The notes below the pieces were generated by a model. The model saw nothing but the letters and a program-made list of their open reading frames with translations. It ran no database searches and was not told the DNA's origin. Below are positions 6,891 to 14,247 of a stretch of DNA of 19,371 nt, one piece after another. Origin of the DNA: JBJHBY01 sp050485745 (GTDB taxonomy: Bacteria; Pseudomonadota; Gammaproteobacteria; Pseudomonadales; CAMLJR01). The stretch is from NCBI GenBank assembly GCA_050485745.1, contig JBJHBY010000036.1, forward strand, positions 1 to 19,371. Reading direction: 5' to 3'. Both the position numbers and the translations under genes were made by a program. Every line of letters begins with the position of its first letter. Positions within the stretch are counted from its first letter, which is position 1.

Positions 6891-8072
6891 TCAGATAAAG
6901 AAATCGGCGTTGTCCATGCCCAGGCGAATGGCGCCGTAATTGCGCGCAAAGCCGGTAGGATTATTGGCGACATGCGCCCGCGCCGTGTGCACGTCAAGAA
7001 AGCGCTGCTGAATTTCCGAGCCGAGAAAGACCGAACGTCCTCCCGCCACGGAGAACAGGCTATCGATGACGCCCATCGACTTTTCGATGACCAGGGAGGC
7101 CTGATAGCGGAATCGCGCGCGCTCCTCGATGCTCAGCTCCCCGCCATTGCGCACCGCGGTCATCATCACGTCGAAATTGCGCAGCAGAATGGTTTCCATC
7201 TCATCGATCGCGTTGGCTGCCGCGGCAATGCGCGTCTGGGTTTCCGTATCACCAGCGAGCTTGGTCACATCCGAGCTGGATTTGCCCAGAGCCCCCTCCA
7301 GGTAAAGCGCCAGTGCCGCCCGGGCGGCGCCGATCGCCGGCGTCGATACCGTGCGCACGAAAATCTGACCCCACGGAATCCGGAACACAGGTGCATCGTT
7401 CACCGCCAGCCCGGGATTGGTGCCGAGGAAGCCATCGCTCTGCTTGTGGGTGCGATAGTCCGGCACAAAGGCCTCTTCAACCAGAATGTCGTTGGAGCCA
7501 GTGCCCTGCAGCCCCATCGATTGCCAGGTATCGATAATCCGATAATCCTGGCGCGGTACCAGGAAGGTACGATAACCCTCCCCGGGAACGATGGCGCCGA
7601 GCAGTGCCCAGGTACAGTGGTCGCAGCCGCTGGACCAGCCCCAGCGCCCGCTGAGACGAAAGCCGCCGTCGACCACTTCGGCCTTGCCCACAGGCGCATA
7701 CGAAGAAGACACCCGGGTATGGATGTCTTCTCCCCAGACATCCTGCTGCGCACGGTCATCGAACAGTGCCAGCTGGAAGCTGTGTACCGCGATGATACCG
7801 CCGGCCCAGGCGCTGGACATGCAGCCCTCGGCGATGGCCAGCTGCATGCGGAAAAAATCCTGCGGGTCCAGCTCGAAACCGCCGTAACGGCGCGGTTGCA
7901 GCGCCAGGAAGAAGCCGGTGCGGCGCAAATCCTCAATGGTTTCCTCAGGCACCCTGCGCTCCTCACGGGCACGCGGGGCACGTTCCCGCAGCACCGGCTG
8001 CAGTTCGCGGATGGCTGCCAGCATGTCGGCGGCGGTGGTATCGGGGGAGACAGTTTTTCTGGACGCGTGCAT
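6891..8072 (-). CDS. HsaA-like flavin-dependent monooxygenase (acyl-CoA dehydrogenase fold)
   Basis: A 393-residue protein of the group D flavin monooxygenases with acyl-CoA dehydrogenase fold. It closely recalls HsaA, the oxygenase that hydroxylates the phenolic A-ring seco-steroid 3-HSA in cholesterol and testosterone degradation: LALFDDRAQQDVWGED (101-116), VSSSYAPVG (121-129), WGWSSGCDHCTW (144-155) and a GLQGTGSND loop all match that family as I remember it. It would use reduced FMN from a separate reductase, which is not in the window. Other phenol or indole hydroxylases of the same fold are possible. I chose the ATG at 8072, with AAAGGG 8 bases upstream; 8102 is an alternative. It lies 84 bases downstream of the MFS gene, with its own -10 candidate. 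Confidence 0.85.
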   Translation of the reverse strand: MHASRKTVSPDTTAADMLAAIRELQPVLRERAPRAREERRVPEETIEDLRRTGFFLALQPRRYGGFELDPQDFFRMQLAIAEGCMSSAWAGGIIAVHSFQLALFDDRAQQDVWGEDIHTRVSSSYAPVGKAEVVDGGFRLSGRWGWSSGCDHCTWALLGAIVPGEGYRTFLVPRQDYRIIDTWQSMGLQGTGSNDILVEEAFVPDYRTHKQSDGFLGTNPGLAVNDAPVFRIPWGQIFVRTVSTPAIGAARAALALYLEGALGKSSSDVTKLAGDTETQTRIAAAANAIDEMETILLRNFDVMMTAVRNGGELSIEERARFRYQASLVIEKSMGVIDSLFSVAGGRSVFLGSEIQQRFLDVHTARAHVANNPTGFARNYGAIRLGMDNADFFI

Positions 8073-8086
8073 CGGGCAGACCCTTT

Positions 8087-8097
8087 GTGTCGGACAC
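8087..8097. promoter_or_regulatory. Operator-like palindrome GTGTCGGACAC
   Basis: An 11-base palindrome with a single central base, in the leader of the HsaA-like gene 15 bases before the ATG. It fits the general GntR/FadR-subfamily operator form GTM-N(0-1)-KAC (here GTC-G-GAC). Such short palindromes occur by chance, so this is tentative. Confidence 0.3.
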
Positions 8098-8139
8098 TCC
8101 ACCAGGTGCGATGCGGAAATGCGCTCACACCCTCCGGCA

Positions 8140-8145
8140 ATTATA
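8140..8145 (-). promoter_or_regulatory. -10 candidate for the HsaA-like gene
   Basis: The minus strand reads TATAAT from 8145 to 8140, 68 bases before the HsaA-like ATG and just after the MFS stop. No good -35 hexamer is visible at 16-18 bp (the region lies within the end of the MFS gene), so expression may be activator-dependent. Confidence 0.4.
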
Positions 8146-8156
8146 CGCCCCGGGGC

Positions 8157-9527
8157 TCAGGATGGATTGCCGGTGACCTCGGGCAGACGCCAGGCCGTGA
8201 TCGCACCAGCCAGCCCCATGCAGGCCAGCAGCGCAATGGCCGCGGCGGCACCGGCCAGCGCGGCGAGCGCACTGACGGCCCCTGTCAGCAGCAACAACAC
8301 ACCAATCACCGAGTTGCTGACGGCCACGTAGTCGGTACGGCGGTTGCCTTCGGCCATGTCGACGAGATAGGTCTTGCGGCCGATGCGTACACCGCTGTGC
8401 GCCACATTGAGCAGAAAGAAGGCCAAGGGGTAGAGCCACACACCCAGCGATTCGCCCAGGCTGCTCCAGGCCACGGGTGCAACGAGCAAGCCGAGCAGCG
8501 CCGCCACCGAGGCCCCCGCCACCATCACCATGCGGCTGGAGTGATCGGCGAACACGCCCCAGAAGCCGGCGCTGACCAGGCTGGCCAGGCCATTGGCGAA
8601 CACGAACAGTCCAAGCGTCGCCAGTCCGGCATCGACCGACTGCGCCAGCAATACATAGAACGGGGCGGAGAGCGCGGAACAAAGCATCAGCGCGCGACTG
8701 ATGACAAAGTTGCGGAAGGGTACATCCTCGCGCAGCAATGCAAGGCTGCGCCAGGCGTCGCGCAAGGCGTTGGCACCACCGCCGGTCTCACCGGGGCTCT
8801 CCCTGACCGTGACAAAGATCGCCGCCGCCAGCCACCAGAGCAAACCTGCCCCGGCCAGCAGCGCGGTATAGATCCATACCGACGCGTTCTCATCGAGATC
8901 CGCCAGGGCCAGTCCGGACACGAGGATGACTGCGGCACCGGAAAGGCTGGAAGCCAGGCCGGTGAGACGACCACGACGCCGCTTCGGAATGGTCTTTCCA
9001 AGCACGTCCTTGATCGCCACCGAGGACAGCCCACGGGCCAGACTGAACACCGCCAGCAGGGCGAGAATCGCGGCCCCGGCCTGCCAACCCCGCAGCCACA
9101 GGGCCGCCAGCCCCATCGCCGCCACCGCGGCCCCCTGAATGACGCTGCCAAGCACCCAGAACCCCTTGCGCACGGCGTGGCGGCGAATGAACGCTGCGAT
9201 GCCAAGCTGTGGAATCAGGGACCCGGACTCCCGCAGGGGTACCAGCCAGGCGACCATGGCCACGGGTGCGCCCACCGCGCCCATCAGCCAGGCGAGAACG
9301 GTCTTGGGGCTGGTCAGCAGGTCGCCGAGCTTGGTCAGCAGAAGGCTCACCAACAGGCGGAAGAAGTTTCCCGGCACCTCGCGACAGGCGGCTTCGTCGA
9401 TATCGCTGCAGGAGCGGGCATCCTCCTCGTTGGCGATCAGCGCATAGAGTCGCCCGTACAACTCGCCACGACCGGCAGGCCTGGCCCCGGGTATCGAAGG
9501 CTCGCGTTCAGCCACTCTTGCCCTCAT
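8157..9527 (-). CDS. MFS-type membrane transporter
   Basis: A 456-residue, very hydrophobic protein with about 10-12 transmembrane segments, starting after a ~55-residue cytoplasmic N-terminal extension. A Major Facilitator fold is supported by the two-halves layout with a polar central loop (VRESPGETGGGANALRDAWRSL region) and basic loops between helices (GKTIPKRRRGRLTG, GRKTYLVDM). The substrate is unknown; uptake of the compound degraded by the neighbours or efflux of an intermediate are both reasonable. The ATG at 9527 overlaps the ECH-like gene by 20 bases. Its GGGGGAGG is almost abutting, so the in-frame GTG at 9515, with GAGGG about 8 bases upstream, may be the true start. The final gene of the GST-LLM-ECH-MFS run. 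Confidence 0.85.
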   Translation of the reverse strand: MRARVAEREPSIPGARPAGRGELYGRLYALIANEEDARSCSDIDEAACREVPGNFFRLLVSLLLTKLGDLLTSPKTVLAWLMGAVGAPVAMVAWLVPLRESGSLIPQLGIAAFIRRHAVRKGFWVLGSVIQGAAVAAMGLAALWLRGWQAGAAILALLAVFSLARGLSSVAIKDVLGKTIPKRRRGRLTGLASSLSGAAVILVSGLALADLDENASVWIYTALLAGAGLLWWLAAAIFVTVRESPGETGGGANALRDAWRSLALLREDVPFRNFVISRALMLCSALSAPFYVLLAQSVDAGLATLGLFVFANGLASLVSAGFWGVFADHSSRMVMVAGASVAALLGLLVAPVAWSSLGESLGVWLYPLAFFLLNVAHSGVRIGRKTYLVDMAEGNRRTDYVAVSNSVIGVLLLLTGAVSALAALAGAAAAIALLACMGLAGAITAWRLPEVTGNPS

Positions 9528-10338
9528 CCTCCCCCTGGCCCGCGGGCGGGCGGTCGAACACGCCCTTGAGGTTGGACAGGGCCTGGTTCATGACCGCCTG
9601 CACTGACGGCTGATGCACCGCCAGAGCCATCAACTCGGAGCCGGCCCGGATGGCGGTGCGCACCCCCATCACCTCCATTGCCCGATGTACCGAACGCTTG
9701 TTGATCTGGTTCAGGTCCGCGGGAATCCGGGCCACGGCACAGGCCCGCTCAAGCACGGCATCATCGAGCTGTTCCACCGGCCAAGCGCGGTTGGCCAGGC
9801 CCAGCGCCACTGCCTCACGACCATCGACGGCATCGCCGGTAAGCATCATTTCCATGGCACCGCGAAACCCCATCATCCAGGGGTGGAACTGCATGTCCGG
9901 CGGGCTCAGCATACGCACCACGGGATAGCCGATACGCGCATCCTCCGCCACGTAGACCAGGTCGCAGGCGGCGGCGAGCTCGCTGCCACCCGCCATGGCG
10001 TAACCATGCACCTGGGCGATGACCGGCTTGGCCAGGTCCCACAGGCGCATCCAGCCCTCGGCGACATGACGCGACCAGTGGCCATCCCCCGCCGCGCTGT
10101 AGTAGGGCTGATTGCTGAACAGGTCATCGCCCAGATCATAACCGGATGAAAAGCACTGCCCGGCGCCGCGAATGATCGTGACACGCACATTCTCGTCGCG
10201 GTCATGTGCTTCCAGGGCCGCGAACAGCTCGGTACGCAGGCGGTTGCTGATGGCGTTGCGTTTTTCCGGGCGATTCAGGGTGATGCGCCGTACCCACTCC
10301 GCGGGCTCGTCGATCAGCAGCAAGGGTTGGTCGGCCAT
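9508..10338 (-). CDS. Enoyl-CoA hydratase/isomerase-family protein lacking one catalytic Glu
   Basis: A 276-residue crotonase-fold protein. Seen: LNRPEKRNAIS near 21-31, the first oxyanion-hole segment FSSGYDLGDDL near 63-73, and the second HGYAMAGGSELAAACD at 111-126 with E120 in the position of the first hydratase glutamate. The second glutamate, normally in a GQPE-type motif, is replaced: the segment reads IGYPVVRML with V140 at that place. So it may be an isomerase, hydrolase, retro-Claisen or C-C cleaving enzyme rather than a normal hydratase. The ATG at 10338 has GGAGA followed by seven C residues as spacer. It lies 12 bases after the LLM gene and overlaps the MFS gene, so co-transcription is very likely. 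Confidence 0.88.
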   Translation of the reverse strand: MADQPLLLIDEPAEWVRRITLNRPEKRNAISNRLRTELFAALEAHDRDENVRVTIIRGAGQCFSSGYDLGDDLFSNQPYYSAAGDGHWSRHVAEGWMRLWDLAKPVIAQVHGYAMAGGSELAAACDLVYVAEDARIGYPVVRMLSPPDMQFHPWMMGFRGAMEMMLTGDAVDGREAVALGLANRAWPVEQLDDAVLERACAVARIPADLNQINKRSVHRAMEVMGVRTAIRAGSELMALAVHQPSVQAVMNQALSNLKGVFDRPPAGQGEDEGKSG

Positions 10339-10350
10339 GGGGGGGTCTCC

Positions 10351-11400
10351 TCAGCCCAGTTCACGGTTGAAGCCGGCGAACAGGCGCACGGCCTCGTCGT
10401 CGGCGTTGTACAGGGTCAGGCCCTGCACCCCGGCATCACGCCAGCGCAGGAAACGCTCCCGCAGGCGCTGTGGAGGGCCAACCAGGGCGCCTTCGTCGAC
10501 ATACTCGTCGGGCACGGCGGCCACTGCCTCGTCGCGCTGCCCGGCCAGAAACAGCTCCTGGATGCGTGCGGCGGCCTCGGGGTAGCCACGGCGGATCATC
10601 ATTTCCTTGTGAAAATTGAGCTTGGGATGCCCCATGCCACCCACATAGAAAGCAACGAAGGGCTTGAGCCGGGCCAGTGCCGCGCTCACATCATGGTCGC
10701 GATCCACCTGGCAGGCGGCGTGGATATAGAACTGATCCAGGCTCTTGTCGCCTCCCGCTCGCCGGAAGCCTTCTTCCAGCCAGGGGCGGTAAAGATCCAG
10801 GCTACCGGGCACGAAGCCCATCGGCAGCCAGCCATCGGCCACTTCGGCGGTCAGGGTGACCATGGCCTGGCCACCGGTGCCGAGCAGGATCGGGATATCG
10901 GGGTTGGTGTGCAGGATTGATTTGAGCGGTTTGCCGAAGCCGAGGCTGCCCGGTGCCCGGGTGGGCAGCTGGATCTCGCGGCCGTCGTGGCTTACCGGCC
11001 CATCCCGGCGCAACACCTTGCGCAGGATGGTGACGTAGTCGCGCATACGCCAGTAGGGGCTGCCCCAGGGGATGCCGTACCAGCCCTCGACGATCTGGGG
11101 CCCGGACATGCCCAGGCCGATCATCGCGCGCCCGCCACCCGCGAGGCTGTCCAGGGTATTGAACTGCATCGCGCAGGAGGCTGGTGTCCGTGCCGCCACC
11201 TGGGCAATACTGGTGGCGAGGCGGATGCGCCGGGTATGGGCCGCGATGAAGGCGAGGGGCGTGATCGCGTCCGAACCATAGGCCTCGGCGCACCAGACAC
11301 TGTCGAAACCCAGTTCCTCCGCCAGTTGAATGCGCTCCAGCGGAATCGACAGGCGGGATTCGTCCCACTGTAAACCCAGACCGAGCTTGAGCATCCCCAT
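10351..11400 (-). CDS. LLM-class F420-dependent-type oxidoreductase
   Basis: A 349-residue luciferase-superfamily TIM-barrel protein. It reads MGMLKLGLGLQWDESRL, then AEELGFDSVWCAEAYGSDAITPLAFIAAHTRRIRLATSIAQVAARTPASCAMQF, GLGMSGPQIVEGWYG, RDYVTILRKVLRRDGPV and the GKPLKSIL.TNPDIPILLGTGG segment. This pattern is characteristic of the TIGR03559/Rv3520c-like F420-dependent group of Actinobacteria. Substrate unknown; related genes sit in actinobacterial lipid and steroid catabolic clusters. The ATG at 11400 is 1 base after the GST-like stop and has GGAG 7 bases upstream; upstream ATG 11448 would overlap the GST-like gene, and 11394 is too far from the ribosome-binding site. It shares no close similarity with the other LLM protein at 1893-2780 beyond the fold. 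Confidence 0.88.
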   Translation of the reverse strand: MGMLKLGLGLQWDESRLSIPLERIQLAEELGFDSVWCAEAYGSDAITPLAFIAAHTRRIRLATSIAQVAARTPASCAMQFNTLDSLAGGGRAMIGLGMSGPQIVEGWYGIPWGSPYWRMRDYVTILRKVLRRDGPVSHDGREIQLPTRAPGSLGFGKPLKSILHTNPDIPILLGTGGQAMVTLTAEVADGWLPMGFVPGSLDLYRPWLEEGFRRAGGDKSLDQFYIHAACQVDRDHDVSAALARLKPFVAFYVGGMGHPKLNFHKEMMIRRGYPEAAARIQELFLAGQRDEAVAAVPDEYVDEGALVGPPQRLRERFLRWRDAGVQGLTLYNADDEAVRLFAGFNRELG

Positions 11401-11401
11401 G

Positions 11402-12163
11402 TCAGAACTCCATCGGCAGGCCAATGATATCCCGCCACAGGTGGTCACGGTGTTCGAGCAGCAGTGGATCCAGGGCTGCAGCCAGCGGCGCGCTCAGGTG
11501 TGCGTAGCCCCGGCGCGTGGCATCACTCATAGGGCAGTCTGCCTGTGACAGCGGCTGCAGCATATTGGAGAACGCCGCCCAGTAAAGATCCAGGGCGCTG
11601 AGTTCGCCGAGAAAGTAACGCTGTCCGCGACCCCGGGCCGTCTGTAATTCGCCACTCAGGGCGGCGAGAATTTCCACGCAGCGCAGCTCCGCTTTCCGCG
11701 CCTCCTCGGGACTGTAGCCATAGCGTGCCGCAAGCCGCTGCACCAGCGGGGCAAGCTCCGCATCCTGCATCAACGGATGGAAGATCAGCAGGCGCCGGTA
11801 CCAGCCCAGACCACCCTCCCCGGCGATCTCGTGCAATAGCCCCACCATGCGCATGCGCGTGGTCATGTCGTCCGGTACCAGCGATGGCCCGCTGCCGAGC
11901 CGCTGTGCCAGGCAGATCAGCTCCAGCCAGTGGCTGCGGGGCGCCTCTTCCCCGTACATGGCGATGGGGGCATTGTCCTGGCCGGTCCAGGCGCGCAGCG
12001 CGCTGTTGTCACCGCCCGCCTGCTGGCGCACCGGCAGGAACGCCACGCCACGCAGCCTGAACAGAGCCTTGGCGGCTTCGCCCCAGGGGCCGGGATTGTC
12101 GGCGGTCAGAACCAGCCGCAGCCCTTCCCTGCCCTTTGCCTCTTCAACGCTGGTGTAGTCCAT
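11402..12163 (-). CDS. Glutathione S-transferase-like protein
   Basis: A 253-residue protein with a GST-like two-domain layout. The N-terminal thioredoxin-like part (LRLVLTADNPGPWGEAAKALFRLRGVAFLPV) has no obvious catalytic Ser or Cys at the usual place; NAPIAMYGEEAPRSHW supplies the cis-proline region. The C-terminal helical domain ends with LGELSALDLYWAAFSN, resembling the GST S/T-x-x-D N-capping box. Function in glutathione conjugation or isomerisation is inferred from fold only. The ATG at 12163 has AGGGG 8 bases upstream. It leads a tight run (1-base gap to the LLM gene, then ECH-like and MFS), separated from the amidohydrolase by 69 bases holding a strong hairpin. Confidence 0.7.
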   Translation of the reverse strand: MDYTSVEEAKGREGLRLVLTADNPGPWGEAAKALFRLRGVAFLPVRQQAGGDNSALRAWTGQDNAPIAMYGEEAPRSHWLELICLAQRLGSGPSLVPDDMTTRMRMVGLLHEIAGEGGLGWYRRLLIFHPLMQDAELAPLVQRLAARYGYSPEEARKAELRCVEILAALSGELQTARGRGQRYFLGELSALDLYWAAFSNMLQPLSQADCPMSDATRRGYAHLSAPLAAALDPLLLEHRDHLWRDIIGLPMEF

Positions 12164-12204
12164 GTTTGATCCCCTGGAATGAAAAGCGGTCGGCCATAAT
12201 GCAG

Positions 12205-12226
12205 GCGGCCACCCGGAGGTGGCCGC
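12205..12226 (-). terminator. Strong hairpin after the amidohydrolase gene
   Basis: A perfect 9-bp stem, GCGGCCACC (12205-12213) with GGTGGCCGC (12218-12226), and a 4-base loop; flanking GCA/TGC can extend it. It lies 6 bases past the amidohydrolase stop. No T-tract follows directly on the minus strand (the nearest T-run is about 20 bases on), so partial termination or protection of the upstream transcript end is as likely as a full terminator. Confidence 0.45.
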
Positions 12227-12232
12227 TGCGCT

Positions 12233-13102
12233 TCAGTCGAGCTTGAACACCCGGCGGGCATTGCCACCGAGGAACTTCGGCCAGACCTCATCCTTGAACG
12301 GCACGTTGGGCATGTCGCGGAAGATGCGGTCCAGGGACAGCCCCATCGGGAAGTAACCCGCATACAGGATCTTGTCGGCGCCGCGGCTGTTGGCGAAGTT
12401 GACGATCTCTTCGGGATAGTGCTTCGGTGCGAAGGCGCTGGTCATGTAGTACAGGTTGGGGTACTTGAGCATCAGCTTCCAGGCGAGCTTTTCCCAGGGC
12501 TCCGCGCCATGGCGCATCACCACCGTCAGCTCGGGGAAAAACCAGCAGATCTCGTCCAGCAGTTCGACTTTCTGCGGCGCCATCGGCAGGCGCGGCCCGG
12601 GCACCCCGATGCAGGGGCAGAACGGCAGATCCAGCTCCACCAGCTTGGCATAGATCGGATACCATTTATTCTCGTTGTAGGGCACCTGCGGGCACAATCC
12701 GGAGGCAAATGCAGTCACCGCCTTGATGCCGTATTCCTTGTGCAGGCGCTCGATCTTGCGCACCTCTTCCATGCCGTTGTTCGGGTTGGCTTCATAGGAG
12801 GTAAAAAAGCGCTCGGGGAAGCGCTTGACCGCCTCCTTGGCCTTCTCGTTCTGATCGTCGATGCCGATCATGGCCCGCTCGATGTTGTGCTTGTCCATCT
12901 GCTCGACGGTGTAGGCGACGTAGTCGTCCTTGCCGCCGACCTGGGGAATGTCCTTGAACATGTACTGCGCGGGCATCTTGAACATCTCCCGGCTTTCCTT
13001 GTCCATCAGCAGCGGCTTCATGAATTCATAGAAGTGGCTGTTGTCCTCTCCCGGGATGGTCATCATCAGGTCGATGACTTTGATATCGCTGGGCATTCCC
13101 AT
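12233..13102 (-). CDS. Amidohydrolase-family (amidohydrolase 2 / ACMSD-like) protein with missing metal ligands
   Basis: A 289-residue protein that reads as an amidohydrolase-2 TIM barrel: an N-terminal VIDLMMTIPG, a MDKHNIERAMIGIDD strand, ERFFTSYEANPNNGMEEVRKIERL, KWYPIYAKLVELDLPFC, TVVMRHGAEPWEKLAWKLM, PNLYYMTSAF and a C-terminal DKILYAGYFPMGLSLDRIF...GGNARRVFKLD. Known family members use an N-terminal HxH pair, a middle histidine and a late aspartate (ASDYP-like). Here the N-terminal pair is LMM and the late segment is AGYFP; only the RHG histidine remains. It may act without metal, or as a decarboxylase/hydrolase with an altered site. The ATG at 13102 has AGGAG 7 bases upstream. It lies upstream of the GST-like run on the same strand. 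Confidence 0.82.
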   Translation of the reverse strand: MGMPSDIKVIDLMMTIPGEDNSHFYEFMKPLLMDKESREMFKMPAQYMFKDIPQVGGKDDYVAYTVEQMDKHNIERAMIGIDDQNEKAKEAVKRFPERFFTSYEANPNNGMEEVRKIERLHKEYGIKAVTAFASGLCPQVPYNENKWYPIYAKLVELDLPFCPCIGVPGPRLPMAPQKVELLDEICWFFPELTVVMRHGAEPWEKLAWKLMLKYPNLYYMTSAFAPKHYPEEIVNFANSRGADKILYAGYFPMGLSLDRIFRDMPNVPFKDEVWPKFLGGNARRVFKLD

Positions 13103-13211
13103 GGCAAACTCCTCGGCGGTCTATCCGGAACAGGGCCGGTATCGGCTGGATCGAAACGTCAGATTGTCCACCGCGACACCCTGCCTGGGCAATGGCAAAT
13201 CGTGTCAGGGC

Positions 13212-13217
13212 ATTGTA
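13212..13217 (-). promoter_or_regulatory. -10 candidate for the amidohydrolase run
   Basis: The minus strand reads TACAAT (13217 to 13212), 110 bases before the amidohydrolase ATG and 28 bases after the SDR stop. The -35 position at 17 bp (CTGGCC) is poor. Listed as the best candidate in a 142-base gap. Confidence 0.25.
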
Positions 13218-13244
13218 GAAAGCGGCCATGGGGCGGCCAGCGGT

Positions 13245-14117
13245 TCAGTCCGCCGGCAGCCCCACCAGCTCGGAGCTGACCTGCCAGAGGCGAGCCGCTG
13301 CGGCATCGTCACGAGCCCAGGGGCGAGCTTCGACCTGCCGGCCATCAATGAAATAGGCGCCGCTGATCCCCGCGACATCGGGGTCCAGCGCCAGCCGCAG
13401 TGAGGTGGCAGCACCCTGCTCCGGGGTTTTCATGAAGGGTTTGAGCAGGGGCGGCAGAACCCTGCCCAGCCAGCCGTTCTGGGTACCCAGGCCAGTGCTG
13501 ACCGCCCCTGGATGCAGGGCATTGACCGTCACACCAGTACCGGCAAGGCGACGTGCCAGCTCGCGAGTGAACAGCAGATTGGCCAGCTTGCTGTGGCCGT
13601 AGACCCGGAATGTGCGGTACCCCCGCTCACTTTGCAGGTCATCAAAGGGCATGCCACGCACAAAGTGGTGGGCATTGGAGGAGACATTGACGATGCGCGA
13701 GGGCGGCGCCGGCGCCGCCTGCAGCAGAGGCAGCAGCAGGCGCGTCAGCAGAAAAGGCGCCAGGTGGTTGACCGCAAACTGTTCCTCGAAGCCGTCGCGA
13801 CTGAGCTGACGCCGGGTGTTGATCACCGCGGCGTTGTTGATCAGCACGTCCAGCCGCGAATGCTCAGCGGCAAAGGCCGCGGCCGCCTCGCGCACCGCCG
13901 GCAGGCTGGTCATATCGCACTGCAGCAGGTGCAGGCGGGCATCCTCGCGGCGACGGCGGGCATCCTCCTGTAGAGTCAGTCCTTTGTCCGGGTTGCGGCA
14001 AAGAACCGTGACCGCGCAGCCCCGGTCAATCAGACCCAGGGCCGTGGCCCGGCCGATACCACCCGTAGCTCCGGTGATCAGCACATTGGGCTGCGCGCCA
14101 TCCATCACTGCGTCCAT
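13245..14117 (-). CDS. Short-chain dehydrogenase/reductase (retinol dehydrogenase-like SDR)
   Basis: A 290-residue classical SDR of the retinol dehydrogenase/WWOX-like type. Seen: the cofactor motif TGATGGIG at 15-22, CDMTS near 67 for the adenine ring, NNAA at 94-97, NVSS at 144-147 and the catalytic YGHSK at 173-177. The residue after the second strand (LCRNPDKG) includes an arginine, which favours NADP(H). It probably oxidises an alcohol or reduces a ketone on the compound handled by the cluster. Start ATG at 14117 has GGAAGAG almost abutting; ATG 14105, four codons on, is an alternative. It is divergent from the small Cys-rich gene, and the FNR/Anr box lies 50-63 bases upstream of its ATG. 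Confidence 0.9.
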   Translation of the reverse strand: MDAVMDGAQPNVLITGATGGIGRATALGLIDRGCAVTVLCRNPDKGLTLQEDARRRREDARLHLLQCDMTSLPAVREAAAAFAAEHSRLDVLINNAAVINTRRQLSRDGFEEQFAVNHLAPFLLTRLLLPLLQAAPAPPSRIVNVSSNAHHFVRGMPFDDLQSERGYRTFRVYGHSKLANLLFTRELARRLAGTGVTVNALHPGAVSTGLGTQNGWLGRVLPPLLKPFMKTPEQGAATSLRLALDPDVAGISGAYFIDGRQVEARPWARDDAAAARLWQVSSELVGLPAD

Positions 14118-14166
14118 CTCTTCCCGCCCCCCTCAGCGATCTGCAGGCCTGGCCAGAGTTGCCCGC

Positions 14167-14180
14167 TTGATACAGATCAA
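14167..14180. promoter_or_regulatory. Perfect FNR/Anr-type box TTGATACAGATCAA
   Basis: TTGAT-N4-ATCAA matches the FNR/Anr consensus at all ten defined positions and is a perfect dyad in its arms. It is centred at 14173.5. A TAGGAT -10-like hexamer at 14203-14208 puts the likely transcription start near 14215, so the box is centred at about -41.5, the class II activation position for the plus-strand Cys-rich gene. Dnr or CRP-like family members could also use it. Confidence 0.75.
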
Positions 14181-14202
14181 GGCAGCAGCCCCGGGGCTTT
14201 CC

Positions 14203-14208
14203 TAGGAT
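14203..14208 (+). promoter_or_regulatory. -10 hexamer of the FNR/Anr-dependent promoter
   Basis: TAGGAT (4 of 6 to the consensus), 22 bases downstream of the FNR/Anr box and 40 bases before the ATG at 14248. No -35 hexamer is needed in a class II FNR promoter. Confidence 0.5.
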
Positions 14209-14247
14209 GCAGGGCATTGGACAAAAACAACCCAAAGAGGCCCCATC

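Noticed and set aside
6866..6892. Two TTGATCA copies near the end of the HsaA-like gene
   Set aside because: They resemble half of an FNR box but lack the N4 spacing and lie downstream of the gene, so no regulatory meaning is supported.
6972..9569. 865-codon open frame on the plus strand
   Set aside because: It is antisense to the HsaA-like and MFS genes. Its product is rich in H, Q, G and R with no domain pattern, as expected from a GC-rich shadow frame.
12419..13279. 286-codon open frame on the plus strand
   Set aside because: It is antisense to the amidohydrolase and its upstream gap; His/Leu-rich shadow composition, no start signal.
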